DNA from: SZUA-36 sp963801195
GTDB taxonomy: Bacteria > Pseudomonadota > Gammaproteobacteria > Xanthomonadales > SZUA-36
DNA length: 64,000 nucleotides
Assembly: GCA_963801195.1 (NCBI GenBank)
Contig: CAWDDX010000007.1
Span: forward strand, 124,001-188,000
Reading direction: 5' to 3'
In this document: positions 33,462-42,437 of the stretch, one piece after another
Layout: the number at the start of each line of letters is the position of its first letter
How positions within the stretch are numbered: position 1 is the first letter of the stretch
Notes under the pieces: generated by a model
Told to the model about the DNA's origin: nothing
Databases searched by the model: none
The model's input: only the letters and a program-made list of their open reading frames with translations
Made by a program: the position numbers and the translations under genes

Positions 33462-34709
33462 TCAGGCCGCGTCGAACACCGTGCCGTCCAATACTTTGCT
33501 GGTGAGCTTGTCATAGGCATAGCCGCCGACTGCGCCGCCAAGCCCCATACCCAGGTCCTTGGCCGAAGTGGCAATAGAGTTGCCGTCAATCGGTGCAAGC
33601 GCCAACGTGCTTAGTTTGAGAGCCTCACGGAATATTTTCAGACCTTTAAGGTCCTTTTGCTTAAGCCTGTCGACCTCTGCGTCCAAACTCTTGACGGGTT
33701 TCGCCCAGCCCTTGGTGTCCATGTACATCACCCGGACTTTTTCGATTTGCAATTCCACTTTTTTATAATTCTTGTCAAGCGCGACATCCAGCGCATTTTC
33801 GATTTTCTTATACTCACCTTTCTTGTTCGTCGTCGGATGATCTTTGAGTCTTTTTGCCGCCTCGGTCATGAAGTCTTTCTTGAATTTTTGTTGGGCGCCA
33901 AGAATTTTTTCCAGGGTCTTGGAGAGATCGTGCACTTTTACTATCATCTGGGAGTATTTCGCCTTGAGTGTGTCACAGGCACTGTCACAGGTCTTGATCG
34001 AGGGCTGCGAGATGCCAAGAAACTCCTGAAATACCGCTGCCGAAACCTCATTGCCCACCAGCACGCCCGTCTTTTTGGCGCTCACGACCACGAACTTGAT
34101 ATGCTTGACCAGAATGGCATGGGCCTGACTGATATTCATCGCAAGTTTCGAAATATCACTGGCCAAAGACACGCCCGACTTGACGAAACCGATGATCGCA
34201 AACGCTGCCCCGGCGCCACCGGAAAACGGTGAAGTTGCCATTGCGGCGATGCTGACCGCCAGCCCTGCAAGCGTGCCGCCGATCGAGGTGAACACCTTGA
34301 TCTTGAATTTCTTCCATTCCTTGCGCTTGGCCTGCAGCGCCGACCAGGTCTTCAAGACGCCCAGTTCTGCCGCCTTTTCAGCGACTTTCATGTCGTTCTT
34401 GATAGCGTCATTCAAGCCTTTCAGCTGCTTTTCCATGTCTTTTTTTGGAGCGCCCTTGTTCGCCATTTGAACGAACACGCCGTCAAAGACCTTACATTTC
34501 TGTTCGACCGTCTTGACCGTCTGATCCAGGATCGCCTTGGCCTGATCCTTGAACTCACTTTGCAGTAGAGGATCCTTGGCAGCCTCCTTCTCGATTGCTT
34601 TTGGCAGGTCGATCTCGACCTTGAAAGACAGCGTTGGTGGCGCAACCAATTTCAGGCCAGTCGCTTTTACCTCGACTCTGGGAAAGTGCATTACAACGAA
34701 TTTGGCCAT
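33462..34709 (-). CDS. Helical protein with central hydrophobic hairpin, possible pore-forming effector
   Basis: A 415-residue protein without signal peptide. The N-terminal 35 residues look beta-like (FVVMHFPRVEVKATGLKLV). Long charged helices follow; residues about 140-185 are strongly hydrophobic (SIGGTLAGLAVSIAAMATSP, then AAFAIIGFVKSGVSLASDI) and could form a membrane hairpin, after which coiled-coil-like helices resume. A helical bundle with a buried hydrophobic hairpin is how alpha-pore-forming toxins are built, but I cannot name a family, so that is inference. The C terminus is again glycine-rich and hydrophobic (GMGLGGAVGGYAYDKL). It is upstream of the lysine-rich gene on the same strand, 214 bases apart. 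Confidence 0.65.
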   Translation of the reverse strand: MAKFVVMHFPRVEVKATGLKLVAPPTLSFKVEIDLPKAIEKEAAKDPLLQSEFKDQAKAILDQTVKTVEQKCKVFDGVFVQMANKGAPKKDMEKQLKGLNDAIKNDMKVAEKAAELGVLKTWSALQAKRKEWKKFKIKVFTSIGGTLAGLAVSIAAMATSPFSGGAGAAFAIIGFVKSGVSLASDISKLAMNISQAHAILVKHIKFVVVSAKKTGVLVGNEVSAAVFQEFLGISQPSIKTCDSACDTLKAKYSQMIVKVHDLSKTLEKILGAQQKFKKDFMTEAAKRLKDHPTTNKKGEYKKIENALDVALDKNYKKVELQIEKVRVMYMDTKGWAKPVKSLDAEVDRLKQKDLKGLKIFREALKLSTLALAPIDGNSIATSAKDLGMGLGGAVGGYAYDKLTSKVLDGTVFDAA

Positions 34710-35276
34710 GCTTTACGGTCTCCGTACTTTACGAGGTTAAACAGAAGTGAGAATCAATTCGAGTATAGTCAAAAAAATCAGAACGCGTACAGTAAAAAAA
34801 TCAGGTGGGGATTCCGGACATCATGTTTGTATGCAAAAGCAAGGTAGCCGCCCGGAGCAGGCTGAGTGTGACCGACTGGATATTCATACCGGGAGCTGGC
34901 GCCAACGTATGGCCCTGCCTTTCGGTCATAGCGCCGGTTTCGGGGGAAGTAAAAGTCCTTCACCTCCCCGATTTGGCATTTCACCAGGTATGACTGTTCA
35001 TCGCACATAGACTCGCGCTATGGGGTGGGCACAAATGGTCATTTGAGGTAGTACCCGGGCCGCCGGTAAAATCCTGTTGTGACAATGTCAGGGGATCGCT
35101 GCGCTTTGGTTGTCGTTCTGATGCCGGATTCAAGGGGTGACAGCCGTACTTGGTTTCTCCCGATATTCTGACGTGACCGCGCCGGGTTCGAAGCGCTGAA
35201 TGTTGTTTACACCCTGATCCATTTACGAAAGAATGTCAGTCACAGAATAATGCTATTACCAGATTGAGGAAGTCCC
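34710..35276. other. 567-bp intergenic gap
   Basis: It separates the type VI-like module from the poly-gamma-glutamate-like block. A 76-codon frame on the minus strand (34778-35008) has no recognisable family and is left uncalled. The promoter of the following operon should lie in the last 150 bases, but no near-consensus pair is evident. Confidence 0.4.
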
Positions 35277-35834
35277 ATGAAAAACAAATTGTTCCGGGTG
35301 ATTTCAGCCTGCTTTTTACTCGCGGTTTTCAGTGGTGTATCGCTGGCCTCGGATGTCGTTCTGACACCCTTCGGGCAGAGCCCGGACGCCATGATGATCA
35401 AAGTCGTCCTTAAGAAGCTGGGCGTTGACGCCCGCCTGGAAAAACTTCTCCAGGCCGATGGCTTAACGGATGAGAAGGTCCTGATTATCGTGGTGGCAGG
35501 CAGTTCGAAGGGGTTGGGTGAGGCCGGTATCGACAAGGATGCTGAAATTGCGCGGATGAAAGCGGTTGCCAAGGCCGCCAGGGCCAAGGGCATGAAAATC
35601 CTGGTCATGCATATTGGCGGTAAAGGCCGCCGCGGCAACCTGACCGATATGTTTATCGTCGAGTCCATTCCCATGGCTGACCAGATAATTGTTGTCGAAG
35701 GCGGCAACTACGATGACCTGTTTACCACTTTGATAGAGGGGACGGATTTGGTGGTACTGCCCGCCAACTCTGTGCGGGAGACCGAAGCGCCGTTGAAGCT
35801 GGTGCTGACCCAATGGGGCGTGTTACCCAATTAG
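35277..35834 (+). CDS. Exported protein, DUF6305-like
   Basis: A 185-residue protein with a clear signal peptide (residues 1-24, ending SGVSLAS). The mature start DVVLTPFGQSPDAMMIKVVLKKLGVDARLEKLLQAD and the sequence VLIIVVAGSSKGLGEAGID suggest an alpha/beta fold; the TPFGQSPDA phrase is what I associate with DUF6305. No function is established that I know. It is first of the colinear block, 64 bases before the GGT gene, so it probably acts in the periplasm together with that system. Confidence 0.75.
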   Translation: MKNKLFRVISACFLLAVFSGVSLASDVVLTPFGQSPDAMMIKVVLKKLGVDARLEKLLQADGLTDEKVLIIVVAGSSKGLGEAGIDKDAEIARMKAVAKAARAKGMKILVMHIGGKGRRGNLTDMFIVESIPMADQIIVVEGGNYDDLFTTLIEGTDLVVLPANSVRETEAPLKLVLTQWGVLPN

Positions 35835-35898
35835 GGCCTGTTAACAGCCCCTGATGAGACTGCTCCCAAGCCGTTGAATCAATGAAGGAATGTTACCT

Positions 35899-37656
35899 AT
35901 GAAACGTGCTGTTTCGTGGCTGTATTTCGGTATTTTCTGGCTGTTTTCCACGTCGGCCGTGTATGCGGTCAGCGTTGCGCCGATCCTGCAATCAAGGCAG
36001 GGGATGGTAACGGCGGCCCAACCGCTGGCGGCCGCCGCCGGTGCCGAGATGCTGGAAAAAGGCGGCAATGCCGTTGACGCCGCCATCGCCGTGAGCTTTG
36101 CGCTGGGTGTCGTCGAACCCTACGCGTCAGGCATCGGCGGAGAAGGCTACATGGTCGTGGTCATGGCGGACGGACGCGAAATTGCAATTGACTTTCGCAG
36201 CACGGCGCCGGCGCTGGCAACCTACGCCAACCTTGAAAAGGCCGGCAAGCTCAGTGACGTAAAGTACACCCCCAAGGGCTTTTGCGTGGCCGGGGTACCC
36301 GCGGGTATTGCCAAGGCGCTCGAACTGGCAAAACTGCCACTTTCGACACTGGTACAACCGGCGATCCGTCTTGCGCAGGAGGGTTTCGAGGTCAGTGAGA
36401 CTTTCTCCAGGGTAAATATGGATGCCTATGAAGTGCTGAGCGAAAACGCACCCGGTTTTCTGGATGACGGTCTGCCGTGGGCTGCGGGTGCGACCTTCCG
36501 GAATCCGGCGCTGGCCAAAACCTTGAAGATCATCGCCGATAAAGGTCCCGATGTCTTTTACGACGGCGAACTGGCGGACAACCTGGACCGGTTCATGCGG
36601 GAGAACGACGGTTGGACACGAAAATCAGATCTGCAGGCGTACCGCGCGCTCGTGAAAGCGCCGGTCACCGGCAGCTACCGTGGTTACGAAATCAGCGTGC
36701 CGGGCAACCCCGTCGGCGGGCCGCGTATCCTGGCTACGCTCAATATACTCGAGTACTTCAACCTGGCAATGATGAGCTGGGACGATCCGCTCGCGATCCA
36801 TATCATGCAGGAGGCCATGATCCTGACTTCCCTGGATCAGCGGCGCTGGATGGGTGACCCGGAAACCAATCCGTATATCCCTGAAAAAGGTTACGTCAGC
36901 AAAGACTACGCGCGTCAGCGCATGATGCAGATCGACCTGTCAAAAGCGTCCGATCCGGCTTTTTGGTATAGCGAGCGGGTTGGCGATCCCGGCGCTTATG
37001 AGAACGGCGAAAACTATATCGATGTGATGCTCGAAGCACGGCGCAAGGCAGTGATCGAAGGCTCGATCGAGGACGTACCGCCATCGACCACCCATTTTTC
37101 TGTGGTCGACAAGGACGGCAACGCGGTGTCCTGGACCCAGACCATTTCCAGTTTTTTTGGCACCGGCAACATGGTCGATGGATATTTCCTCAACAATGAA
37201 CTCGGCAACTTCAAGTATGAACCCGAAGAGGGCAGCCCGATCAACCTGGAACCGGGCCGCCGGCCACGCACAACCATCGCGCCGCTGGTGGTGAGAAAAG
37301 ACGGCAAGGTTCGATGGGTCATCGGCTCTCCAGGCGCCGGACGAATCGGCTCCACGATCGTCGAAATCCTGGTCAATGTAATCGATTTTGACATGAGCCT
37401 GGAGAACGCGATCAGGGCGCCCAAGTTCACCGGCTACGATGCATACAAGGCAATCCAACTGGAAGATGACTTCCCGCAAAAAACCATCGATTTCCTGTTG
37501 GCAATGGGTCACAAAGTTAAGCGTTACCCGCACCCTGATCTTTATTTTGGTGGTCCGAATGCCATCGAGGTGAGTGATGACGGCATGCTGACCGGGGTTG
37601 GCTCGATCAGACGCCTGGGTGGGGCGGCAGCGCCACAGGTGCAGACAGGGAAATGA
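35899..37656 (+). CDS. Gamma-glutamyltransferase family protein (GGT 1), exported
   Basis: An N-terminal-nucleophile hydrolase that cleaves itself and then transfers or hydrolyses gamma-glutamyl groups in the periplasm. Signal peptide at residues 1-23 (YFGIFWLFSTSAVYA). The large subunit has AAEMLEKGGNAVDAAIAVSFALGVVEP and SGIGGEGYMVV. The autoprocessing nucleophile is Thr398 in PSTTHFSVVDKDGNAVSWTQ, followed by GSPGAGRIGSTIVEI. ATG 35899 with aaggaa in front is preferred over ATG 35890. The stop overlaps the next gene (ATGA). In Bacillus anthracis a GGT relative, CapD, anchors or trims poly-gamma-glutamate; that precedent fits this neighbourhood. Confidence 0.9.
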   Translation: MKRAVSWLYFGIFWLFSTSAVYAVSVAPILQSRQGMVTAAQPLAAAAGAEMLEKGGNAVDAAIAVSFALGVVEPYASGIGGEGYMVVVMADGREIAIDFRSTAPALATYANLEKAGKLSDVKYTPKGFCVAGVPAGIAKALELAKLPLSTLVQPAIRLAQEGFEVSETFSRVNMDAYEVLSENAPGFLDDGLPWAAGATFRNPALAKTLKIIADKGPDVFYDGELADNLDRFMRENDGWTRKSDLQAYRALVKAPVTGSYRGYEISVPGNPVGGPRILATLNILEYFNLAMMSWDDPLAIHIMQEAMILTSLDQRRWMGDPETNPYIPEKGYVSKDYARQRMMQIDLSKASDPAFWYSERVGDPGAYENGENYIDVMLEARRKAVIEGSIEDVPPSTTHFSVVDKDGNAVSWTQTISSFFGTGNMVDGYFLNNELGNFKYEPEEGSPINLEPGRRPRTTIAPLVVRKDGKVRWVIGSPGAGRIGSTIVEILVNVIDFDMSLENAIRAPKFTGYDAYKAIQLEDDFPQKTIDFLLAMGHKVKRYPHPDLYFGGPNAIEVSDDGMLTGVGSIRRLGGAAAPQVQTGK

Positions 37657-38756
37657 GTGTAATGATCACGTCAGTATCACGTCCGTGGAGATGTTTTGTC
37701 CTCGCTGTGGCCTTGCTGCTGTTGCCGGCCAGTGCCTGGTGCGCGGATATCAAGCTGGATATCCGGCCAGGCCCCGGTGTGACCGAACAGCGGAAATTGT
37801 CCGACTATTTCCCGCCGCTCAAGGATACCAACCTGGACACCGATGTATTTTTTCTCGATAGCGGTAAACCGGGCGCAACCGGCCTGATCATCGGCGGTAC
37901 CCACGGCAATGAAATCGCGGGTTCGGTCGCGGCGCTGGTGGCGCTGGAAAACGCCGTCATCACCGAGGGCAGGCTTATCGTGATCCCGTATACCAACCGC
38001 AGCGCACAGTCGATGCCGGATAGCCGTAATGGCATTGATCAACGGCTTATGGTCCATTCCCGTGGCGGCGAACGTTACCTGACCTATGGTGACCGCCGAA
38101 CCGATCCGCTGGACCAGCATAGCGAGGATCCGGATATGTATGAAAATCCGGGCGGTTTCGTGCTGAAAAACGGGCAGGAGGCACGTAATCTGAACCGTAC
38201 CTACCCGGGCAAGGCGGTGGGCACCGGCACCGAGCAATTGGCGTACGCGATCATCGAAATGGTAAAAAAGGAACGGGTCGACTTCAGTCTCGACATGCAC
38301 GAGGCCAATACGCCGGAGACCGACAAGCAGGACGACGGCGATTATACGCCGGGTGGCAACAAACGCCTGTCCTACACGCTGGTTGCCCATCCACGCGGCC
38401 TGGAGATGGCGGCCTATGCGCTGTTGGCGATGGAAGAGGATACCGGTATCAGTATGAAACTGGAGGAATCCAACCAGTCGTACAGGGGTCTCAGCCACCT
38501 GGAGATCGGCGATGCGACGGATTGCCTGTCATTTCTCAGTGAAAGCCCCAACCCCGGGCAGGACCGCGGGCGGGCAGACGCGGATGTTATCAACGATGCG
38601 ATGTATCCTTTGACCCACCGTGTGGGTATGCACCTGCGCCTGTTCAAACACCTTGCCGATGCCTATGCCGATTATCATGACAAGGTGCTCGAAATGAAAG
38701 ACCTGCCGGAATACCGGGATTTGCTTGCCGGGGATATCGGTCGGTATCTGAATTGA
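37653..38756 (+). CDS. Aspartoacylase/succinylglutamate desuccinylase-like M14 protein 1, exported
   Basis: A 367-residue zinc amidohydrolase. Signal peptide at residues 1-33 (FVLAVALLLLPASAWCA). The zinc ligands are His and Glu in GGTHGNEIAG (near residue 88) and His in LDMHEAN (near 214); the catalytic Glu is probably in FLSESPNPG. Such enzymes release an amino acid from an N-acyl or amide-linked precursor. An exported form inside a PgsB-PgsC cluster suggests action on a gamma-glutamyl or N-acyl-glutamyl bond, which is inference. It overlaps its neighbours on both sides. Confidence 0.85.
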   Translation: MSVMITSVSRPWRCFVLAVALLLLPASAWCADIKLDIRPGPGVTEQRKLSDYFPPLKDTNLDTDVFFLDSGKPGATGLIIGGTHGNEIAGSVAALVALENAVITEGRLIVIPYTNRSAQSMPDSRNGIDQRLMVHSRGGERYLTYGDRRTDPLDQHSEDPDMYENPGGFVLKNGQEARNLNRTYPGKAVGTGTEQLAYAIIEMVKKERVDFSLDMHEANTPETDKQDDGDYTPGGNKRLSYTLVAHPRGLEMAAYALLAMEEDTGISMKLEESNQSYRGLSHLEIGDATDCLSFLSESPNPGQDRGRADADVINDAMYPLTHRVGMHLRLFKHLADAYADYHDKVLEMKDLPEYRDLLAGDIGRYLN

Positions 38757-40042
38757 TGGAATGGTTCTGGCCAGAAGGTTATTACACCATTGTCATGGTC
38801 GGTGTATTCGCCCTTGCTTCGTTTGCATTCAGACAGCCGATTGCCGTGGCGCTGGCCATTGCGGCCATTGCCGGCGCGCTGGTTTCCGGTAACGGTGTGC
38901 CGGTCGCGCAACTGATCGAAGGCGCCTTCGGATACCTGGATACGATTCTGATCATCTTTTGCGCAATGATCTTCATGAAGACCGTGCAGCATATCGGCCT
39001 GATGGAGTCGGCGGCGGCCTGGCTGATACGTACATTCCGTGTTCTGCCGTTCCGCTTGACGATGGGGATTACCGGGTTGCTGATGCTGCCCGGCATGATC
39101 ACCGGTTCTTCTTCCGCCGCCGTCCTTACATCCGGGGCGATCGTCACCCCGACGCTGCTCAAACTGGGCGTGCCACCGGTCAAGGCAGCGGCGGCGATCG
39201 CCATGGCTGCGATCTACGGTATGACGGCGCCGCCGATCAATATACCGGCGATGATCATCGGTGGCGGTATCGATATGCCCTACGTGGGCTTTGGCATCCC
39301 GCTGCTGATCTGCACGGTTCCACTGGCGATCTTTACCGGTATGCTGCTGATTTTCCCGTCGTTGAAACGATCGGCGCAGCTGGGTTCCGGGGAAAATATC
39401 GCACTGGATGAAGAGTTGGTGCGTATGTCCCGGGCGCCCCTTACACCACGGCTGATGCTGCCGTTTTTTGTTCTGATCATCCTGCTTGGCGGTGAACGCC
39501 TGTTTCCGCAGTACGCACCGTCGCTCGGCATGCCCTTGTCTTTCCTGCTCGCTGCGGCAAGCGGACTTCTGACCGGACGTCAGTGGAAACCATTTGAAGC
39601 TGCGACCGAGGCCGTGCAGGCGGCCCTGCCGGTAGCCGGAATTCTCGTTGGCGTGGGTATGTTCATCGAGATCATGACCCTGACGGGTGTCAGGGGGTTT
39701 TTCGTGGTGTCTGCGCTGGCGCTGCCCCAATGGTTGCTATATGTTGGCATTGCCACGTCGATGCCACTATTTGGTGCGGTTTCCGCCTACGGTTCGGCAA
39801 CGGTCCTGGGTGTGCCTTTCCTGCTGGCATTGCTGGGACACAACGAGATCGTGGTCGGGTCGGCGCTCAGCCTGATCGCCGGTCTCGGTGACCTGATGCC
39901 GCCCACCGCCCTGGCCGGCCTGTTTGCGGCCCAGGTGGTCGGTGTAAAAAATTACTTTTCCGTTCTCAAGGTCTGTCTGCTACCGGCATTCGTGACCGCG
40001 GTATGGGGAATCATGATCATTCTCGGCGCCAACCTGTTCTGA
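38756..40042 (+). CDS. TRAP-type large permease (DctM-like)
   Basis: A 428-residue polytopic membrane protein with about 12 hydrophobic segments. Phrases such as GMITGSSSAAVLTSGAIVTPTLLKLGVPPVKAAA and AAIYGMTAPPINIPAMIIGGGID are typical of the TRAP large permease / ion-transporter superfamily. TRAP systems import carboxylates, including C4-dicarboxylates and glutamate, with a binding protein and a small membrane subunit; no DctP gene lies next to it. ATG 38756 overlaps the previous stop (TGATG). It likely moves the acidic monomer or oligomer handled by the cluster. Confidence 0.85.
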   Translation: MEWFWPEGYYTIVMVGVFALASFAFRQPIAVALAIAAIAGALVSGNGVPVAQLIEGAFGYLDTILIIFCAMIFMKTVQHIGLMESAAAWLIRTFRVLPFRLTMGITGLLMLPGMITGSSSAAVLTSGAIVTPTLLKLGVPPVKAAAAIAMAAIYGMTAPPINIPAMIIGGGIDMPYVGFGIPLLICTVPLAIFTGMLLIFPSLKRSAQLGSGENIALDEELVRMSRAPLTPRLMLPFFVLIILLGGERLFPQYAPSLGMPLSFLLAAASGLLTGRQWKPFEAATEAVQAALPVAGILVGVGMFIEIMTLTGVRGFFVVSALALPQWLLYVGIATSMPLFGAVSAYGSATVLGVPFLLALLGHNEIVVGSALSLIAGLGDLMPPTALAGLFAAQVVGVKNYFSVLKVCLLPAFVTAVWGIMIILGANLF

Positions 40043-40068
40043 AAAGGATTACAAAAGATGGAGTTGCT

Positions 40069-40218
40069 ATGGACTTGAAGTGGGTTTACTGGGGGATCGA
40101 TGTACTCGTCATTGTCCTGGTGGTACGTAGTCTCTACCGCGAAAAATCCCTGCGTGAGCAGTTCGTCGCGGCCATGGTCCTCGTTCCGCTGATCTTGCGG
40201 GCCTTTTTCATCAAGTAA
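40069..40218 (+). CDS. 49-residue membrane protein
   Basis: ATG 40069 is preceded by gatggag. The product has a hydrophobic segment WVYWGIDVLVIVLVVRSLY, a short charged loop and a second hydrophobic stretch QFVAAMVLVPLILRAFFI, ending in Lys. It sits 26 bases after the TRAP large permease and 10 before the next gene, the place of a TRAP small (DctQ) subunit, but it is much shorter than known DctQ proteins. No family recognised. Context and ribosome-binding site make it real. Confidence 0.7.
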   Translation: MDLKWVYWGIDVLVIVLVVRSLYREKSLREQFVAAMVLVPLILRAFFIK

Positions 40219-40228
40219 AGACTGACCG

Positions 40229-41377
40229 ATGTTTGAAAAGAAAAACAGGGCATCAGCAGTAACAGCGACTGCCATGCTGCTCGTCGCAGTGGCAGTCGCC
40301 GCCATCAGTGCGCGGAGTTATCTGCAGATGCGCTCGCCGTCACCCGGGGTCGACCGCGTCGTGCCGCATGCAGGTTTCGTCAAGAAACAATTGAGCGACT
40401 ATTTTGACGGCATCAAGGACACCCCGGCGGACACCGATGTCTACATCCAGGCGGGCGCCGAGAGCGGTGGAACGGTCCTGGTCCTCGGTGGCACGCACGC
40501 CAATGAACCCGCCGGCGTGATCGCGGCCGTGCTGATGCTGGAGCGCGCCGAGGTCAAGCGAGGACGGTTGATTATCGTTCCGTACGCCAACATGATGGGC
40601 CGTTCACATACGTTCCCCCAGGATGCGCATCCGCAGACCTTCAGTTTCAAGACCGCGAGTGGCGGGCAGCGAACTTTCCGTTATGGATCACGCACCACCA
40701 ACCCCGTGTACGAGTGGCCAAACCCCGATATCTATATACATCCGGCCTCGGGTCAGACCATGGCCGGTGTGGAGCGCAGCAATCTGAACCGGACCCACCC
40801 CGGAGTCGCGGATGGCAGCATCACCGAACGCCTTGCCTACGGCTTCATGCAATTGATCAAAAAGGAGCAGGTTGACCTGGCCATCGACCTGCACGAGGCG
40901 TCGCCCGAATACCCCGTGGTTGAAGCGATGGTCGCCCATGAGAACGCCATGGAACTGGCGGCGATGGTGGCCATGGAGCTGGAATTCGAAGGCATCCCGA
41001 TGCGGCTCGAACCTTCGCCGCAGAACCTGCGCGGACTGGATCACCGTGAATGGGGCGATAACGCGGATGTGCTGGCAATACTGCTTGAAACCAGCAACCC
41101 CAGCGCCGGCCGTTTCCGCGGCAAAACCGATGAAGCGCTTATTTTGACGGGAAAAGACAAGGCCTATCAAAAAGCCTCGGAACTGGGCCGGCTTTACGTT
41201 CCTTACGAGGGCGGTAGCGAACCCATTGCGAAACGGGTGGCGCGGCATGTCACAACGGTTAAATTGCTGACCGATAATCTCGAATACGTCCGGGAAGGCA
41301 AGGGCGTTGACATCGCTGGCTTGCCCGGGTTCAAGGATCTTACCGAAAGTGGCGTCGGCGTGTGGCTGTCAGACTGA
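40229..41377 (+). CDS. Aspartoacylase/succinylglutamate desuccinylase-like M14 protein 2, membrane-anchored
   Basis: A 382-residue paralogue of the M14 protein at 37653. Residues 12-31 (VTATAMLLVAVAVAAISA) form an N-terminal anchor or signal. Zinc motifs are GGTHANEPAG (near residue 90) and IDLHEAS (near 222); ILLETSNPSAG holds the likely catalytic Glu. The shared segment LSDYFDGIKDTPADTDVYIQ corresponds to LSDYFPPLKDTNLDTDVFFL in the first copy, so the two arose by duplication, yet they flank the permease rather than being adjacent. Its role is probably hydrolysis of an amide on the periplasmic side. Confidence 0.83.
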   Translation: MFEKKNRASAVTATAMLLVAVAVAAISARSYLQMRSPSPGVDRVVPHAGFVKKQLSDYFDGIKDTPADTDVYIQAGAESGGTVLVLGGTHANEPAGVIAAVLMLERAEVKRGRLIIVPYANMMGRSHTFPQDAHPQTFSFKTASGGQRTFRYGSRTTNPVYEWPNPDIYIHPASGQTMAGVERSNLNRTHPGVADGSITERLAYGFMQLIKKEQVDLAIDLHEASPEYPVVEAMVAHENAMELAAMVAMELEFEGIPMRLEPSPQNLRGLDHREWGDNADVLAILLETSNPSAGRFRGKTDEALILTGKDKAYQKASELGRLYVPYEGGSEPIAKRVARHVTTVKLLTDNLEYVREGKGVDIAGLPGFKDLTESGVGVWLSD

Positions 41378-41399
41378 TGGTGAGCAGGGCACTAAACCG

Positions 41400-42395
41400 G
41401 TGCGTCTCGTGAAACCCGGTTCCCAACGGCGCGTGCTGGTGACCGGCAGCCGTGGCAAGAGCAGCATCGTGCGTCTGCTGTTTGCCGTGATGGCGTCCGA
41501 GGGTCTGAAGGCCTATGCGCGTATCACCGGTGTGGTCCCGCGCGAACTGGGTCCGGGTGGTGTGCGGGCCATTTTGCGTTCCTCGGGCGCCCACGTTGAG
41601 GAGATGCGCTGGTGGCTCGGGAAACTGCCCGCTTCAGCGCAGGGTATCGTCCTGGAAAACAGCGCCATTACGCCGGAGTTACAGGGTCTGGCGGGACGCT
41701 GGCTGAAGCCGGACATCACGGTTCTGACCAATGCCCTGCCGGATCACCAGGAATCATGGGGTCCGACCGGGGTCTGCGCCGCCGAAGTGCTGGCGGCCGG
41801 GGTTCCCTGGCAGGGACGGGTTTTGCTGCCCGTGAGCCTCAAGACCGATGGTCACCTGCTGGGGTTGCTCGAACGCCGGAGGTGCCGTGTCATATTTGCG
41901 CGCCCGGCCGGTAGGCACGGCGAGAATTACCGGGACGTCAACATGGGACTGGCACTCGCCGCCGCGGAACAACTTGGATTTGCCGCTGCGCCGGCCCTCG
42001 AAGTCATGCAGCGTGTGCCACGCGACCATTATGATTTTCATGTGGCCAAATGTTGCGGGGCCGAAGTGGCGATGGCTTTTTCTGCCAATGACATTTCCAG
42101 CACACGGGAACTGTTCCGGTCGCTGAGGTGGTCAACAGATGAGACCCGCCTGGTTTACAATCACCGCCAGGACCGGCCCGCGCGTTTGCGCAGTTTTGCC
42201 GACTGGTTCAGACAATCGTACTGGCGGGAGGTGCTCATTATCGGTGATAAGCCGCTCAGGTGTTCAGCTTCCGCGCGCTACATGGACATTAAAAATGAAC
42301 AGGCGTTGCTGCAGTTGTTTAAGCCGGGTGACAGGGTCTTCGGTTGCGGCAATATCGCCGGCTTGCCGTTGTCACTGGCAGCCGTTCTGGATTGA
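41400..42395 (+). CDS. pgsB: PgsB/CapB-like poly-gamma-glutamate ligase
   Basis: PgsB is the ATP-dependent amide ligase of poly-gamma-glutamate synthesis and belongs to the Mur ligase superfamily. The P-loop is LVTGSRGKSSIVRL (residues 13-26), matching the GIRGKSTVTRL of Bacillus PgsB. Other aligned landmarks are GIVLENSAITPELQ, VLTNALPDHQESWGPT, FSANDISSTRELF, YNHRQDRPARLRSFAD and the end FGCGNIAGLPLSL. The start is probably GTG 41400, 22 bases after the previous stop; no in-frame ATG gives a better fit. At 331 residues it is slightly shorter than Bacillus PgsB. Confidence 0.87.
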   Translation: MRLVKPGSQRRVLVTGSRGKSSIVRLLFAVMASEGLKAYARITGVVPRELGPGGVRAILRSSGAHVEEMRWWLGKLPASAQGIVLENSAITPELQGLAGRWLKPDITVLTNALPDHQESWGPTGVCAAEVLAAGVPWQGRVLLPVSLKTDGHLLGLLERRRCRVIFARPAGRHGENYRDVNMGLALAAAEQLGFAAAPALEVMQRVPRDHYDFHVAKCCGAEVAMAFSANDISSTRELFRSLRWSTDETRLVYNHRQDRPARLRSFADWFRQSYWREVLIIGDKPLRCSASARYMDIKNEQALLQLFKPGDRVFGCGNIAGLPLSLAAVLD

Positions 42396-42437
42396 TAACC
42401 GGTGTTAACCAGGGAAGATTTCCAAGGAGTTTTTGTC

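Noticed and set aside
34778..35008. A 76-codon minus-strand frame in the gap before the DUF6305-like gene
   Set aside because: No recognised motif and no convincing start; left as intergenic.
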